Source: Elmis aenea (taxonomy: Eukaryota > Arthropoda > Insecta > Coleoptera > Elmidae). From it: DNA of 64,000 nt. The stretch is taken from positions 57,760,966 to 57,824,965 of the forward strand of contig OX393576.1 of the NCBI GenBank assembly GCA_947652605.1. Direction: 5' to 3'. Positions 1 to 11,600 of this stretch are shown here, one piece after another. The notes under the pieces were generated by a model. It was not told the origin of the DNA. It saw only the letters and a program-made list of their open reading frames with translations, and ran no database searches. The position numbers were made by a program, and so were the translations under genes. Each line of letters starts with the position of its first letter. Within the stretch, counting starts at the first letter, position 1.

Positions 1-118
1 TGGAAATTCAAAAGAAGTTAAAACAAATAGCGGAAGAAGAGAGAAAAACTATATCATGCAAAAAAAATCTTTTATAGGCTACTTGTTCACACAATATTTT
101 GTGTGCTAGTGTTTCTTC

Positions 119-1712
119 TTGCAGAGGAAGAGCCTATACATCTCGTCCTAAATGCCCCGTATCAAATGGATCAGCCCATCAAACCCTTTAAGATAAAAGA
201 AGTCGGATCAACGATCGCCAACAACTCCAGCCCAAACAAGGCGCCAGGGTATGACTTAATAACAGGACGTGTCCTAAAAGAACTTCCAACAGAAGGCATG
301 AGATTAATCACGCAAATTTTTAACTCGATACTGAGACTGGGGTACTTTCCATTATCGTAGAAGGTAGCGCAAATAATTGTTATTCCTAAACCTGGAAAGG
401 ACCCAACGGAAACATCTTCTTATCGACCGATCAGCCTCCTGCCTGTCTTGTCAAAGGTTTTTGAAAAACTCCTTTTGAAAAGGCTCAAACCGCTCCTAGC
501 AACTAAGTCGATAATCCCAAACCACCAATTCGGCTTTCGTCAGCAACATTCAACCCGAGCAAGTGCACAGAGTCGTAAGTAAAATTAAAGAAGATCTAGA
601 AAACAAGAGGTACTGTTCAGCAGCTTTTCTCGACATATCACAGGCTTTTGATAGGGTGTGGCATGCAGGCCTAATCTATAAGATTAAAATCAATTTACCG
701 CACCCATATTGTCAAGTCCTATACCTCTCTTGTGCCCATAAAAGCTGGAGTACCGCAGGGCAGCGTACTCGGCCCATTGCTATACACTATCTACACTGCC
801 GACCTGCCAACCACCAACAACACTGATATAGCCACCTTCGCCGATGATACGGCAATAATGGCCTCAAGCAGGGATTCGAAAGTTGCCTCCGAGTACCTGC
901 AGCGGCACCTCAATGAAGTGGCAACTTGGTTGAAAATGTGGCGTATTAAGGCCAACAGTACCAAATCCACCCACATCACCTTTATCCTGAGAAAGGATAC
1001 GTGTCCACAAGTTACACTAAACAATGTTCCTCTTCCTCAGAAAGAGGATGTTAAATACCTAGGGATACATCTAGACAGGCGCTTGACGTGGGGAAAGCAC
1101 ATCTGGCAAAAACGCCTACAACTCGGACTCATCTTTCGGAAAATGAACTGGCTGTTGAACAGAAGCTCGCAACTAAAGACAGAAAACAAGCTACTTCTAT
1201 ATAAAGCCATCATCAAGCCTGTGTGGTCCTACGGCATTCAGCTGTGGGGCTCAGCTAGTGACTCCAATACCATAAAAATTCAACGTTTTCAGTCAAAAAC
1301 ATTACGAACCATTTGCGATGCTCCTTGGTATGTTCCCAACAACAACATACATCGTGATCTTGACATACCAACCGTCAACGGAGAAATTAGAGCCAGAAGC
1401 ACACGATACCAAGTTCGACTCAGACAGCACCCCAACACGTTAGCAACTGACTTGCTCACCGTCCCCCGCGTCAGGAGATTAAAGCGGCTTGATGTGCTGG
1501 ACCTGTCCCAACGAAGATAGTGCCAACAATAGTGTGTTACGAGTGTTAGTGTAATAGTGGCCAAAACACTAGTTAAATAAAATAAGTGCTAGTTCGGTCG
1601 AGGGAACTGGCCATTGGGTCGGTTTTAACTATGTCCATTTCAGTAACATAAAGTGCTACATATTGTTCTTGTGGAAAAGATAGTACACTATCAAGGATGT
1701 TAAAAAAAAAAA
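119..1712 (+). mobile_element. Jockey-clade non-LTR retrotransposon, 5'-truncated copy
   Basis: A LINE copy that starts inside the reverse transcriptase region and ends in a short A-tract at 1702-1713. The 11-bp sequence AGTGTTTCTTC occurs at 108-118 and again at 1713-1723, so both ends are fixed by a target-site duplication. The endonuclease domain and gag-like ORF1 are absent, as expected when reverse transcription stops early. The 3' UTR (1521-1700) follows the stop codon. Clade assignment rests on the RT motifs described in the next entry. Confidence 0.9.
121..1520 (+). pseudogene. Jockey-type reverse transcriptase, broken
   Basis: Encodes the reverse transcriptase used for target-primed insertion of the element. 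Visible RT blocks in order are the NKAPGYDLITG region near 235-270, the SYRPISLLP block near 418-440, the FLDISQAFDRVW block (first catalytic Asp) near 627-662, the AGVPQGSVLGP block near 740-775, and FADD (catalytic Asp pair) near 838-850. It is disabled. There is an in-frame TAG at 358, a frameshift near 553-556 that moves the frame just before EQVHRV, and a deletion with a frame change near 715-735 that removes roughly 20 residues between the catalytic blocks. The C-terminal thumb and tail (to 1520) are open. It cannot encode a working polymerase. Confidence 0.88.
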
Positions 1713-1723
1713 AGTGTTTCTTC

Positions 1724-2769
1724 CTATCAACATTAGTTCATCACAACAAAGATTACATACTCCAACGTAAATTTCATAAAGTCCTTAGTAGAAATTTAAA
1801 ACTTATCGATTTCCCTTCTTACACACATCATATAAATTTTAGTACAAAGGGAAATGTAAAATATGTTTGCGAGCATACTTCATTTTTTAGTTTCCTGTTT
1901 ACCCTAAAGAAGGCTATAGTTGACTCTCTCGTCAAATTGTTAATGAAAAATTACATTAACAAAAAAGAGTCAACTACAGCAAATCCGTAATTTAGAAAAG
2001 AATTATAAGTTGGGCGTGCTACGGGCGCGTTTCTTTACTCAAAAGTTTGAAGCACCATATTCAGTTGGCAGTCTAAAACGGATTCGTTTTGTTACTAGAA
2101 GATTGTTATTCTGCTTGGGTATATTCTGTGTTTCTGTATTCTTAACCATTTCAATTTTAAGTTTTATGATTACGTTTTTTTGTTATACTGAAAAATTCCT
2201 ATTTTTGAGAAGTCACTTTCCTTGCTAGTGCGATATGTCGTACAATGCGCGTGGCCAGGAGTTAGTAATGTCAGTGGTTACTTTTTTTTATTGTCCTGAA
2301 TCACGGTCTACTACACCGCTTGGGAAACTCCCATGTAAAATCTACTGAGGTCGGTAACCAGTTACCGTGAATTATCCGAAAAATGGCGATTTTGTGAAAA
2401 TCATTCCAATTTAATCAATCAGTGGATGTATATAATAATGCTTTACACGAATTTTTAAGTGAGTTTTGTTCAAAGTTAAGAACACCTAGTGCACGCACCA
2501 ATTCTTAGACTTATCGCCATTTAGCGAAATTTTATATTGAACGGTTCTTAGACTTATCACCATCTGGTGGAAATTGAAATCGAAAAGTTCCCAATTTATT
2601 AAAAAGCTTTGGAACCTGTGTAGTAAACCATGGCCTGAATATATTATAACAATATCAGGTATAACTTTTTTAAGTTTATCGTTTTTTTTTGTTCGCAACT
2701 CTCATCCACAGAAACTGAGATGCATATCTCAGTTTTCGAAAGTCACACTTTTGCATATTTAACATTAAA
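1724..2769. other. AT-rich stretch without a recognised gene
   Basis: Short open frames exist on both strands, but none has a recognisable motif, and the one starting at 1697 begins inside the Jockey A-tract. A nested hairpin lies at 1918-1975. A short near-repeat (ttcttagacttatc) occurs at about 2500 and 2542. Confidence 0.6.
1918..1975. repeat. nested imperfect hairpin
   Basis: Outer arms AGTTGACTCT (1918-1927) and AGAGTCAACT (1966-1975) are exact inverted repeats. Inside them TTGTTAATG (1937-1945) and CATTAACAA (1954-1962) are a second exact pair. It may be a MITE core or a chance foldback in AT-rich DNA; no function is assigned. Confidence 0.6.
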
Positions 2770-3023
2770 TGAAGGGGCTAGTGCAAAAAGGGTACAAGTG
2801 CATTTTGACTAGTATCGAGTAATAGAGTTGTAAAGTTAATTGCTTGCTAAGAATTCACCGTTGTGGTTGGAATATTTTAAATCATGGATGGTACTAGTAA
2901 GCCTAAAATGCACTTGAATCTTTTTTGCACTAATAGAGTGCAGCTTTAACTTTAGATGTATGTAGGTACTTATCTCAAAATGTAAAAAAAATCACTTATA
3001 CCCTTCTTGCACCAACCCCTTCA
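2770..3023. mobile_element. MITE with ~29-bp terminal inverted repeats
   Basis: The left end (TGAAGGGGCTAGTGCAAAAA...) and the reverse complement of the right end (TGAAGGGGTTGGTGCAAGAA...) match over about 29 bp with few differences. A second inner pair (AAGTGCATTTT... and ...AAAATGCACTT) folds the element back on itself. No coding capacity. The superfamily is undetermined because the target duplication is not clear. Confidence 0.7.
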
Positions 3024-3731
3024 AATATCTCCTCAACGGTGAGTTTTCGTAAAAAATACTACCACCAATTGAATCCTTCGTTTAACTCTACAATAAATGT
3101 CATTTTCATCATTATACGACAGGAAACCCTCTTAGAGACAACCCCAATTTCAACCATTATTATATTCGTAATAAATTTAGTTTGACCCTCGTACTGTATA
3201 AAACATAAATTTGATGAAACTCATCAATGCTCCGGTTAATGCAAAAAGAAAAATTCAAAGCGAACCAAGTTGATTGAATCGGTTCAAGCTACCTGAACCG
3301 AACGATCCTTTAGAAGTTAACATTAATTAAAAGCTTTATGAATGCATAGTACTTTGCCTCGCAGTTTTAGCATTTAACATTTGTAGGTTCTGTTTATTTA
3401 CTGAAGTGTAAAAGAGTAATTAAAATTACCGTTCGATCCAAAACGGATTTCCGAAAGCTACATAGTTTTATATTACGGAACTAAAGCTGTAGCAATCTTC
3501 TTATTGATTTAGTAAACTCTACACTTTCATCAATCAGTTATTGTTCTCGTTAAAGGAATTTTGTCGTTCAATAGTTGCGATTAGTTTTGATGAATGTACT
3601 TGCACAACAGATACAGAATTGCATGTAGGAAGAAGTAAAATGGAACAAAGAGCTAGTAATCTCTGGAGAAATTTTTATTTTAGTTAATTTTCTGTACTTT
3701 AAAATCCCAAAATACGTTATTAAGACCTTTA
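3024..3731. other. no gene or repeat recognised
   Basis: AT-rich sequence with no long open frame bearing a motif on either strand, between the MITE at 2770 and the SINE at 3745. Confidence 0.5.
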
Positions 3732-3744
3732 TAGCTTTGCTATT

Positions 3745-3961
3745 TTCATGATATTTAATTTTTTTTTTTGAGGGTTTAATGTCAGTGCAGTGGAGGGGTG
3801 GGGGTAACAAGGATAGGGTTGGTTAGGTAAGGGTAGGTGGAAGTACTGTCACAAGATTTGCCTATAGTAGGAAGGGGAAACCCTTACAATGACAGATGGC
3901 CTCGGGATTCGAACCCACAATTACTCGCTAGGCTGCTTTACTAGCCATCCACCGAGCTCGG
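3745..3961 (-). mobile_element. tRNA-derived SINE, copy 1
   Basis: On the minus strand the element starts at 3961 with CCGAGCTCGGTGG, which resembles a pol III A box. A GGTTCGAATCC-type B box follows, complementary to 3908-3918. An A-rich tail lies at the low-coordinate end (T-run at 3760-3769 on the plus strand). The 13-bp sequence TAGCTTTGCTATT flanks it at 3732-3744 and 3962-3974, a perfect target-site duplication. A second copy lies at 24470-24743. The tRNA-like head does not fold into a complete tRNA, so it is not a tRNA gene. Confidence 0.87.
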
Positions 3962-3984
3962 TAGCTTTGCTATTGGTTTAAACT

Positions 3985-4333
3985 CAGGGGTTTGGAGCGG
4001 AGCACGGAGCAGTGGAACAATAGGTTTTTGCCCGGAACTGGAGCGAAGTCCGGAGCAAATAAATTTGATTGCTCCACTACTCCGGTTTGTTATGTAAGAT
4101 TTAAAAAAAAACTTATTTTTTTTTCTCCTTTTTTTTAAACTTTGAACATCAATAATTTGTTTTTACAAACATTTATTTAACTACACTTGTTGAATGGGGT
4201 CAAATATTGTAATTTTTGACCAACTATCACATACGGACAAACGGAGTTGGAGCGAAGCAGGAACAGGCATTTGGATGTCGTAGCAGAGCTGGAGCAGAGC
4301 AATTAAAAAATTGGACTGCTCCAAACCCGTTTT
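3985..4333. mobile_element. hAT-type MITE (GGAGCGGAGC family)
   Basis: The left end begins CAGGGGTTTGGAGCGGAGC and the right end contains GCTCCAAACCC at 4318-4328, giving inverted termini. TTTAAACT (3977-3984) and TTTAAACA (4334-4341) form a 7/8 match, the length expected of a hAT duplication. Many internal GGAGC/GCTCC motifs are present. The right terminus is somewhat degraded, so its last few bases are uncertain. Confidence 0.6.
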
Positions 4334-5276
4334 TTTAAACAATGTATATTACTTTGATAAAAACTACTACATCCGCCAGTCAATGTTAACCGTCAGGGTA
4401 TTGTACGTCAAATTTGTAAAACTATATGTGCTTTGAGAGTTTGAGATACTTAGTAAACAAATATGACACGGCCTATTGTTTAATATGTTTTTGCTTAATA
4501 TGTTAAAATACGCTTGGCGGGCTTCATGTGAAAGTTCTGTGTGCGTGTACCACTTCAAAGATCACAAGCAACGACTTTTGTTTTCGCAATGAAATAGCAA
4601 TTTGAAACCTAACCTAACCTGACCAACTACACGTTGCTTACAAATGCACGGTTTTCTTACGGTGGAATAAGCCCCAATATATAAAAATTGTGAATTCTGT
4701 AGGGGTCGATGACGTATTTTTCAATGGAATTCGCAATAAGGATGGAATGTAGGTAAGTACAGCACACACCAATATGTCCAGTTAATCGAAATCCACTGCC
4801 ACGATGTTTAGCAGATCGGATTATATGAAAAATACGCTAGTCAGCGCAATAAAATTTAAAAATATTTAATTAATAATGGAACTGTATGATAGTATGATGA
4901 TTATCTCATTAATTAATGAATCCCCACGTTTATTATTAAGTTGGACGTTTTAAAAATTATCAGGTTAATTTACAAGACATGCAATATTAAATATTAATTT
5001 AAAATATTGCAATGGTCCTAAAAATAGATTTATTAAGGTTAAAAACTTTTCGAAAAGATTATTAAAACCCAGAGAAATCCCAAGCGGTATTATAACAATT
5101 CTCAGTAATTCTGATTAGCTAATATATTTAGATTGTTTTATAAATTGTGGTAAACGAACACGTTTGGTCAATGACAGACCTTATAGACATACTAAGGGTT
5201 TTAGCTGAAAGAGTTGTTTATTATTGATCCAAATAATAGATTTTAAGTTTATGTAATTTATTTATGCAGCATATAC
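4334..5276. other. no gene recognised; short telomere-type tract
   Basis: AT-rich. A short CCTAACCTAACCTG tract at about 4606-4619 is the complement of the insect TTAGG telomere unit and is common at interstitial sites. Nothing else was recognised. Confidence 0.5.
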
Positions 5277-5629
5277 CGAGTGTCCCAGTTATAGTGAACA
5301 GAATTGGGATCTCGTAAATGGTAAAAGATATACAGTTGGTTAAATGTCTTAAAATGATCTTTAAGAGCAACGATTTTATAAAAAAAATCTTTTAAAAGTC
5401 ACACTTTTTGAGCTAATCATAAAAAACAAAAAATGACGTTTTCGATTTTGGCTTACAACTTGCTTATTTAACATCATACTCAAAATATTTGTGTTTAATT
5501 AAGTACTGCTGGTTTATTTTTGTGATGTTTTGTTTTGTTTTTTAACTGCCACTTTGATTAAACTTAATAAGTACAATAATATTGTAATAACTTACTTGTT
5601 TTTAAACATAAACCTATCAACCCATACAT

Positions 5630-5871
5630 CGGTGGTTTCCAAACTTTCTGTACCTGCACCCCCTTTTTTCATAAAAAATTGTGGCACCTTCCATCAATTT
5701 CATAGATTAAATATTTAAAGTAATGACTTTTTCAAAAAGTTCATTAACTACACAAATTTTACAATTTTGATTATAAAAGATGTTATATTTTGGTTATAGC
5801 TGCCCGTCTCTCTTGCAACAGTATCACGCCCCCCTAGGGGAGGGGGGCGCCTTACAGATTGGAGAACACTG
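5630..5871. mobile_element. hAT-type MITE, 242 bp
   Basis: The ends CGGTGGTTTCCAAACTTTCT and (reverse complement of the right end) CAGTGTTCTCCAATCTG are inverted repeats with several mismatches. CCATACAT occurs at 5622-5629 and 5872-5879, a perfect 8-bp duplication. A C-rich/G-rich palindromic stretch (ccccctaggggaggggg) lies near the right end. No coding capacity. Confidence 0.8.
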
Positions 5872-6085
5872 CCATACATCAACGAAACCAAAAAACATTT
5901 TATTTATTTCTTGGTTCCCCAGCCAATTACACCCGTATATAAAATAAGAAAGATTATGATGTTAAAATAAAAACAAATGAATATGGGTAAAATTTATTAA
6001 CAAATTTCAAATCTAAGCAAAAAAGTTTCCTAATACTGTTTAAAATTTTTCTACTGCCACTAATGTAAATGACTCTTACCGTACA

Positions 6086-6285
6086 GCCTGCATGCATATT
6101 GCATATTATCTAAGTGAGTCCTAACGCACGGTAAGCAAAACGCACACTTGGCTAGAAAGATCGAAGTAGCCTTACGTCAAATACTGCCCGCATGCCATAG
6201 CAGGTGAGTTATAACGCACGGTAAGCAAAACGCACACTTGTCTAGAAACGTCAAAGTAAGCTTACGTCAAAATTGACAAGACAAC
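6086..6285. repeat. tandem duplication of ~90-100 bp
   Basis: The segment starting GCCTGCATGC at 6086 is repeated from 6186 (GCCCGCATGC). Both copies contain TAACGCACGGTAAGC, AAAACGCACACTTG and CTTACGTCAAA. The core sits 90 bp apart. It directly precedes the dispersed repeat at 6290. Confidence 0.8.
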
Positions 6286-6289
6286 GTAA

Positions 6290-6485
6290 TTACATGTGTG
6301 TATTAGACAAAAAACCGTTAAAATCGTAGGTATTATGTGTTCGTAGAAAAAATAAGCTACATAACACGAGTTGTACAGCAATTACGCACTCGTGAAAATA
6401 CCCGCTCGTCGCTACGCGGCTCTGTGCGTAACTTTTCCACTCGTACGTAATATGCTTCTTACAACTGTTATGTAATATAATACTA
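6290..6485 (+). repeat. dispersed repeat, copy 1
   Basis: Matches 49185-49395 in inverted orientation. Shared landmarks are TAATTACATGTGT, GCTACATAACACGAGTT, GCAATTACGCACTCGTG and ATATGCTTCTTACAACTG. This copy has extra sequence (around 6400-6425) between the last two landmarks. No coding capacity and no clear termini were seen. Confidence 0.7.
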
Positions 6486-7301
6486 AAAATGATTTAACAC
6501 GTATTTTTTAACAAGCATTTTTTTAAATCCGACGTCACAAGCTAATGTATCCACCATACTTAAACAACATGTTTAACTGTTTTTGGAATTACGTACATAG
6601 GACTTTCAAGAGTCATATGTGACACAAAATATTTGCTCAATAAGCTTTAGATAACCCTCTATTTACGTCGTACAACCATTCCAGAACCTTTAAAGGCACG
6701 TTTATGTTGATATTCACGTTTACATTTGACGTTTGACATCTGTCAAATGAGTCACATGCCATAAGAGTGTGCACTTTCCAGCGTCGTGAGCCATATTTGG
6801 CTTATCGGACAGTCAACGTGTTAAAATAAGTAAGTTATTAGCAAAAATCGAAAATGTATTTTTTTTTTGTTTTATGAACAGCGCAAATACCTTTTTTCCC
6901 CCATAGAATTGTCGCTCTTAATTGATAGATTATTTTGACTCGTTTTGAGACAAACTCTAAACCGTTATTTAAAATATTCTATTATTTTCGGTTTTTGAGT
7001 TATTGGAAAGATTTTTTTTTGTAATATTTATAATGTGTCATGTCTCTGTTATTGTTGTAAATATCGAAAAAATGGGTGAACTTTATTTTTAGATCCTATT
7101 ATGTAAAATTCGATTATCCCAAAGCAAGGCCTTAAAAACACCAATTAAACCTGTTACAAGCACTAATATGCATACAAATTAAGATATTCACTCACACTTT
7201 ACATGAATCTACTGATTATTAACTTTCACGGATTGTGATTAAAACTTAAACAATTAAATAATTTTTTTTTTTTAAATTTTTTTACATAAACAATTGAAAT
7301 A

Positions 7302-7689
7302 CAGTAAATTCTCTCTAAATGTAACATTGTTAGATTCAAATGTTTTTAAAAAAATGAATTTATAGAAAAAAGATGCATTTAGAGAGTAAAGGAAACCATT
7401 TTTTAAAAATATTTTTAAAATCTTTCTATTATACAGGGTGTTGCATTAGGTAAAAAAAATGTTTTTCCCTTTAGTATTTTCAAGTTAATTTAAAATTTCA
7501 CACTTATCCTTAATCGTTAAATTAACTTTCTCATGATTGATTGATTGACTGTGACACTGACAGTTTTTACTACGGGTAGCTTGATTTTTGAAAGTTGCGT
7601 TTATAGAATGTTTTTGCATATGTATATGGAGTAATGCATTTATAGAGTATGATGCACTTATAGAAGTTGCATTTATAGAGAATTTACTG
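7302..7689. mobile_element. pogo-like MITE, 388 bp
   Basis: The left end TA|CAGTAAATTCTCTCTAAAT and the right end ATTTATAGAGAATTTACTG|TA are inverted repeats flanked by TA, the TA-CAG/CTG-TA arrangement of pogo/Tigger elements. The right half holds several copies of a (T/G)CA(T/C)TTATAGA motif. An ACAGGGTGTT fragment at about 7433 is a separate small repeat end. Non-coding. Confidence 0.7.
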
Positions 7690-7729
7690 TAGTACAATTT
7701 TTTCGATATTTTTAAAGATATGCAAACAG

Positions 7730-8874
7730 CCAGTGGCGTGCGGTGACTTTTCAACCAGGGGATGCTGTCCAAAAAAACGAACAATTTTTTTTTTTTTAAA
7801 TTAATTTTATTCTACGATCTTTTTTACAAAATTCGTCTATAGCAACATCATACAATCTTTTTTCATTTTTCATATTTATATTTTTTCAATTGATATTAAA
7901 GCGAGAGCAGACAGTCTATTGTCATTTTGGCTGCTTCTGGTGAATGTTTTTGTTCTTTTCATTGTCGAAAACAATCGTTCAGCCGATGCGCTCGTGGAAG
8001 GTATAGTGCAAATTAGTTGTATTAATTTAAATACTTCTGTCAAAACATCTTTTAGCTCATCTTTCACAATTAATTCTTTTATGCAATTTATAGATTTTAA
8101 ATGAAAGTCGGGAGTCGAGTACAAGTAAACTAATTGACTTTTTAACTTCATAAAATCAAAGTATTTTCCATAAGTTGGCTGAAGTGATTGTAATAGAAAA
8201 TCCGGAAAATTATTTTCATATTCTTTAAATTTTCAATCAAAAATTGCAATTATTATTAACCACAGTTTCATCCATATTATGGGTCGTATTAAATAATAAC
8301 CAAAATTCTAAGTAGCGAAACAGTGCACTAAAAATAGAGTTAAGCTTATTTAAATAGAAGAAGCTTGATTTAAAGAAAGTAAACAAAAATCAATTAAAAA
8401 CGGAAATGATTATTTTGTAGCGTGCGGTAATCCGGTAATATCAATCGAGTGCGGCTGCCCTACCATATAACAGTTGCCCCACACAGAGGAACCATGAGAG
8501 TAATCGCTTCCCGTAGCTGTTAAGTAAAGCAACGATGCGGGCAATAGACTAGGGACTGCATCGCAGTGCGCATGCGCCAAGAACGCAAATTTCGAATCCA
8601 CAATCAGAAACGCATCCCTCGGTCGGGCTCACAATCGCTAGCGCTGTGCATCGCACACATTTAGTCAGCCGCTCGCTGGATGTAGATTATATAACGCAAA
8701 TTTTCGAGCAGACAAAACATCGTATATAATAAATAAAATTATCACGTAACTAAAAATAAAATCAAAGCGAAATAAAGCTACACGAAATTCAAATATGATA
8801 CGGGAAAAAAAATTCTTGACGTGAATTTTAGGGGATGCGCCGCATCCAACGCATCCATGGACCGCACGCCGCTG
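7730..8874. mobile_element. hAT element, internally deleted (1.1 kb)
   Basis: The left end CCAGTGGCGTGCGGTGAC and the right end GACCGCACGCCGCTG are inverted repeats. GCAAACAG (7722-7729) and GCAAACAC (8875-8882) form a 7/8 target duplication. It contains the C-terminal piece of a hAT transposase on the minus strand. A GC-rich 250-bp block (8400-8660) with no homology I recognise occupies the other half. Confidence 0.8.
7876..8151 (-). pseudogene. hAT transposase, C-terminal dimerisation fragment
   Basis: Ninety-one codons end in the hATC-like signature TSASAERLFSTMKRTKTF followed by RLSALALISI, the dimerisation domain at the end of hAT transposases of the kind often annotated as zinc-finger MYM-like or 52-kDa-repressor-like in insects. 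The N-terminal BED/TTF finger and the RNase H-like catalytic core are missing. It lies just inside the left terminus of the hAT element at 7730-8874, so the element was cut down by internal deletion and must rely on an outside transposase. Confidence 0.85.
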
Positions 8875-8882
8875 GCAAACAC

Positions 8883-10959
8883 TTAAATATATGTTGAGTC
8901 TGGAATTGAACTACTTTTAAGAAATAGACTCATATAAATACCAAAACAATTTTGGGAAATTTTTATACATTTAGTCATTTTCAGTTGGAAATTCCCATGC
9001 CTATATGACTTTTGTACGAGCGTTAATTACAACATCTTTAGGGTTTAACTCATGATTGGTTTATTCTGGTCTCAATTAATCTAAATTTTAAATTTGTTGA
9101 CTGAAATTTTAGGTTTTTATATTAACTAGCTTTTGTTTAAGTTTTGTATCCGTTCAAAAGCTCTACTTCTCACTTTTTTTTAAATCTTAATATCTACTAT
9201 ACACAGGTGGCACCGTTTTAAAACTTTAGTATTCTTATCATTTTTTGATGTTAACATAGGGCCAGGGACTACATATAGTCGTTAGGGACACAGTGCGAAC
9301 ATATTTTCAAAGTAAACCAGTGAACTCCTTGTAGAGTTGAAGAATTCAGTCCTTTTTGGGGTAATCTAGTTAGCGAAAAGTCTGCCAACGTGGTGCCGGA
9401 TTGGCATGGCGGTCACGTGTGAGCTTTATAGCGCACCGCATACCGATACGACGCAGAATACAGCCAACTCAATACTATTGATGACCATTTGTCTAAACGG
9501 CTAAACTCATATTCACCACAACAATACAACACATTACGCCGTTATTACCAATCATAAAAGAGCCTAACGCATCTACCGATTCCACGTTTCGTGCGATATT
9601 TCCAAGTTATGCCTTTTAGCAGGACCCAGCGGTATTAAAAAATGTAAATTTTGTACACATTCGGTAATTTTATTGCACTGGGATTTTGTATTTCGCTTAT
9701 TCAGCGTTATTAAAGAAACAAAAATATATGCATTTTTACTTCATCTTTAGAAGAAGTTCTTATTTGACACATAACTAACCAGTGTGTAGTTGAATTTTAT
9801 TGTGGAAGGCTCAGTTGTTTTTCATGAAATCTCGCCCAAACATCTTATACAAGGATTGCTCCGAAAAAAAACACCCTATATTTTCATCGCATATATTTTT
9901 TTAAAAATAAACTGTAATACATAAACAGAATACACAGTAAGTGCAAAAAAATGTAAAGGTTTTCCAAGTCGAATAATGTCAACTAAACTAACAAATTCCC
10001 GTTAAATGCTGACCAATTCAATGGACTGTGTAAGGAAAACGCGAAAGTGTTCCATCGCCTGCTAAAATTAGCTATTTATCATCGCAGTCCAATGCATTAT
10101 TTTTCCCTATCATTAGTAACAGCTAAGATACTCAGGTCCGTTTTAAGCGCCTCACCCGGTATACTAAGTAAATGAGTATTGTTTTATTAAGCAAAGATTC
10201 TTTGCTGTTGTTTTAACCATAGGAAATAACATTTACATTAACAGCCAACGTAATTTACATCGGGGTAATGCAAAAGTTGTTTCGAAACTATAATTGCACA
10301 TTAACAATCGGAAATTTATTGAGATGATTGTGCAACATATTAAAACATCCATTATCCGATATGACTTTCTAAATAGTTCACCGATAGTAATCTGAAGCAT
10401 TGAAGGTATAATGGCTTTACAACTACAATATTGCATAATACGTGCATCTGCTTTAAAGTTTCCTGTACTGCCGCTCTAAATGCGAAGAAGCTCTGTATAC
10501 GAAGCTAAATTAGCGAGTAACCGTGCGATAATTTTATATACTTAGCTAATTTGCCCTCTAACATTTAACAACGTCGTTGTTTTAGTTAACACTGCAAACA
10601 CTTCCGAGAAAAAGTGAGCAGAAGAAATTTTAACACAATTTTTTTCAAGTGCTGGCAACAGTTAAACGCGTTGTTTTAGCGCTAGGAAAACTTTAAATTC
10701 TAAGTTATACTGTGTGTTTAAATTTTAAATAGACGTGCATTCAAAGACTACGTTTTTGGAACAAATATAAGATGTCATTAACTTTTTTCTATATGTATAA
10801 AAATTTACTTTTAGCATGCTCCATTAAATATTATTACATGCTTTTTGTAATTAAATTTAAAACGTCACATACCTATGCAAAATTTATTTGCAGAAAATAT
10901 TTAAAACTCCTATAACTTAATAATATCAACACATTTAACATAGTACTTCAGGTGGTTTT
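8883..10959. other. 2-kb stretch without recognised gene
   Basis: Both strands show only short AT-rich open frames without motifs. No terminal repeats, microsatellites or RNA genes were recognised. Confidence 0.45.
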
Positions 10960-11530
10960 GCGACAACTCTTCTAGCTGATCATTATTGTATTAATTCTAA
11001 CTTCTCTCCTTTGGTACCTTAAGTTTTTCACACCGATATATGAGATGTTCCACAGTGTGCTCTTCTTTATTGCATAAGCACGTTGACTATCTTATATCTT
11101 AAACCTGTGGAGATAGTTTCCTATTCTTTCTTGTTCACTCACCATGACCGTAAAATTATTTGTTTCTAAAATTCGAATTTTGAGGGAAAAAAGCTTTTTG
11201 TAATGGCACCTTTCACAGTGTTATTCCACTCCGTTTGCCACTTCACTGTACTGTGATTTTTCAATACACTAATATTAGCACGTTCGGGCACTCTATTACA
11301 GCAGATTTCAAACTTTTTCTCTGCCGCTTCCTTGTCCAATATCTCTGCTATCTCATTTCCATCTAGTTGGTATTGTTTGCCTTCTTGAACTATTCTGATT
11401 TTAATTACTTCTACCGGATGAGCCCATTGTGAAAGTTTTGTAGGTGCATTATATTTATACGCACTTTCTATTTTTCCTCTTAGTCTTTCAAAAGTGTTTG
11501 CAATCTCTTTAACTTTTTTGTAATCTAAGC
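10960..11530 (-). pseudogene. non-LTR retrotransposon tail: RNase H end and Cys-His finger
   Basis: Reading the minus strand in shifting frames gives the end of an RNase H domain (DGNEIAEILDKEAAEKK, like the GNE-AD-LAKEAA motif), then KWQTEWNNTVKGAITKSFFP. After that come NFTVMVSEQERIGNYLHRFKI and a finger beginning C-x-C-NKEEHTVEHLIYRC, matching the C-x-C...H...C fingers at the end of insect non-LTR polyproteins with RNase H (I/R1-type). At least two frame changes and several stops are present, so it is a relic. No ends or poly-A tail were found; the C-terminal part runs out near 10960. Confidence 0.75.
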
Positions 11531-11534
11531 TTAC

Positions 11535-11570
11535 CTTACCTGACCTAACCTAACCTAACCTAACCTGACC
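11535..11570. repeat. interstitial CCTAA (telomere-type) tract
   Basis: About five tandem CCTAA units, with imperfect CCTGA units on either side. CCTAA is the complement of the insect telomere unit TTAGG. The tract is short, so it is an interstitial copy. Confidence 0.85.
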
Positions 11571-11600
11571 TTACTTAACTCTTTTATAGGAAATTATAAT

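Larger units (their letters stand above)
5277..7020. mobile_element. diverged foldback element with arms ~1.4 kb apart
   Basis: The segment 5277-5475 begins GTGTCCCAGTTATAGTGAAC, a typical insect MITE end. Its inner part reappears as a reverse complement at about 6815-6970 (shared landmarks include AAAATCGAAAA and GTCGCTCTTAA). The right terminus is too decayed to place. Later insertions and duplications fill the middle (5630-5871 and 6086-6485). Confidence 0.45.

Noticed and set aside
1697..1990. 97-codon open frame
   Set aside because: Starts in the poly-A tract of the Jockey copy and shows no motif or splice context.
3908..3960. tRNA-like A and B boxes
   Set aside because: Part of a SINE with target duplication; no complete cloverleaf and body continues past the tRNA head.
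8400..8660. GC-rich block as possible CpG promoter or RNA gene
   Set aside because: Lies inside the hAT element at 7730-8874; no RNA fold or gene could be supported.
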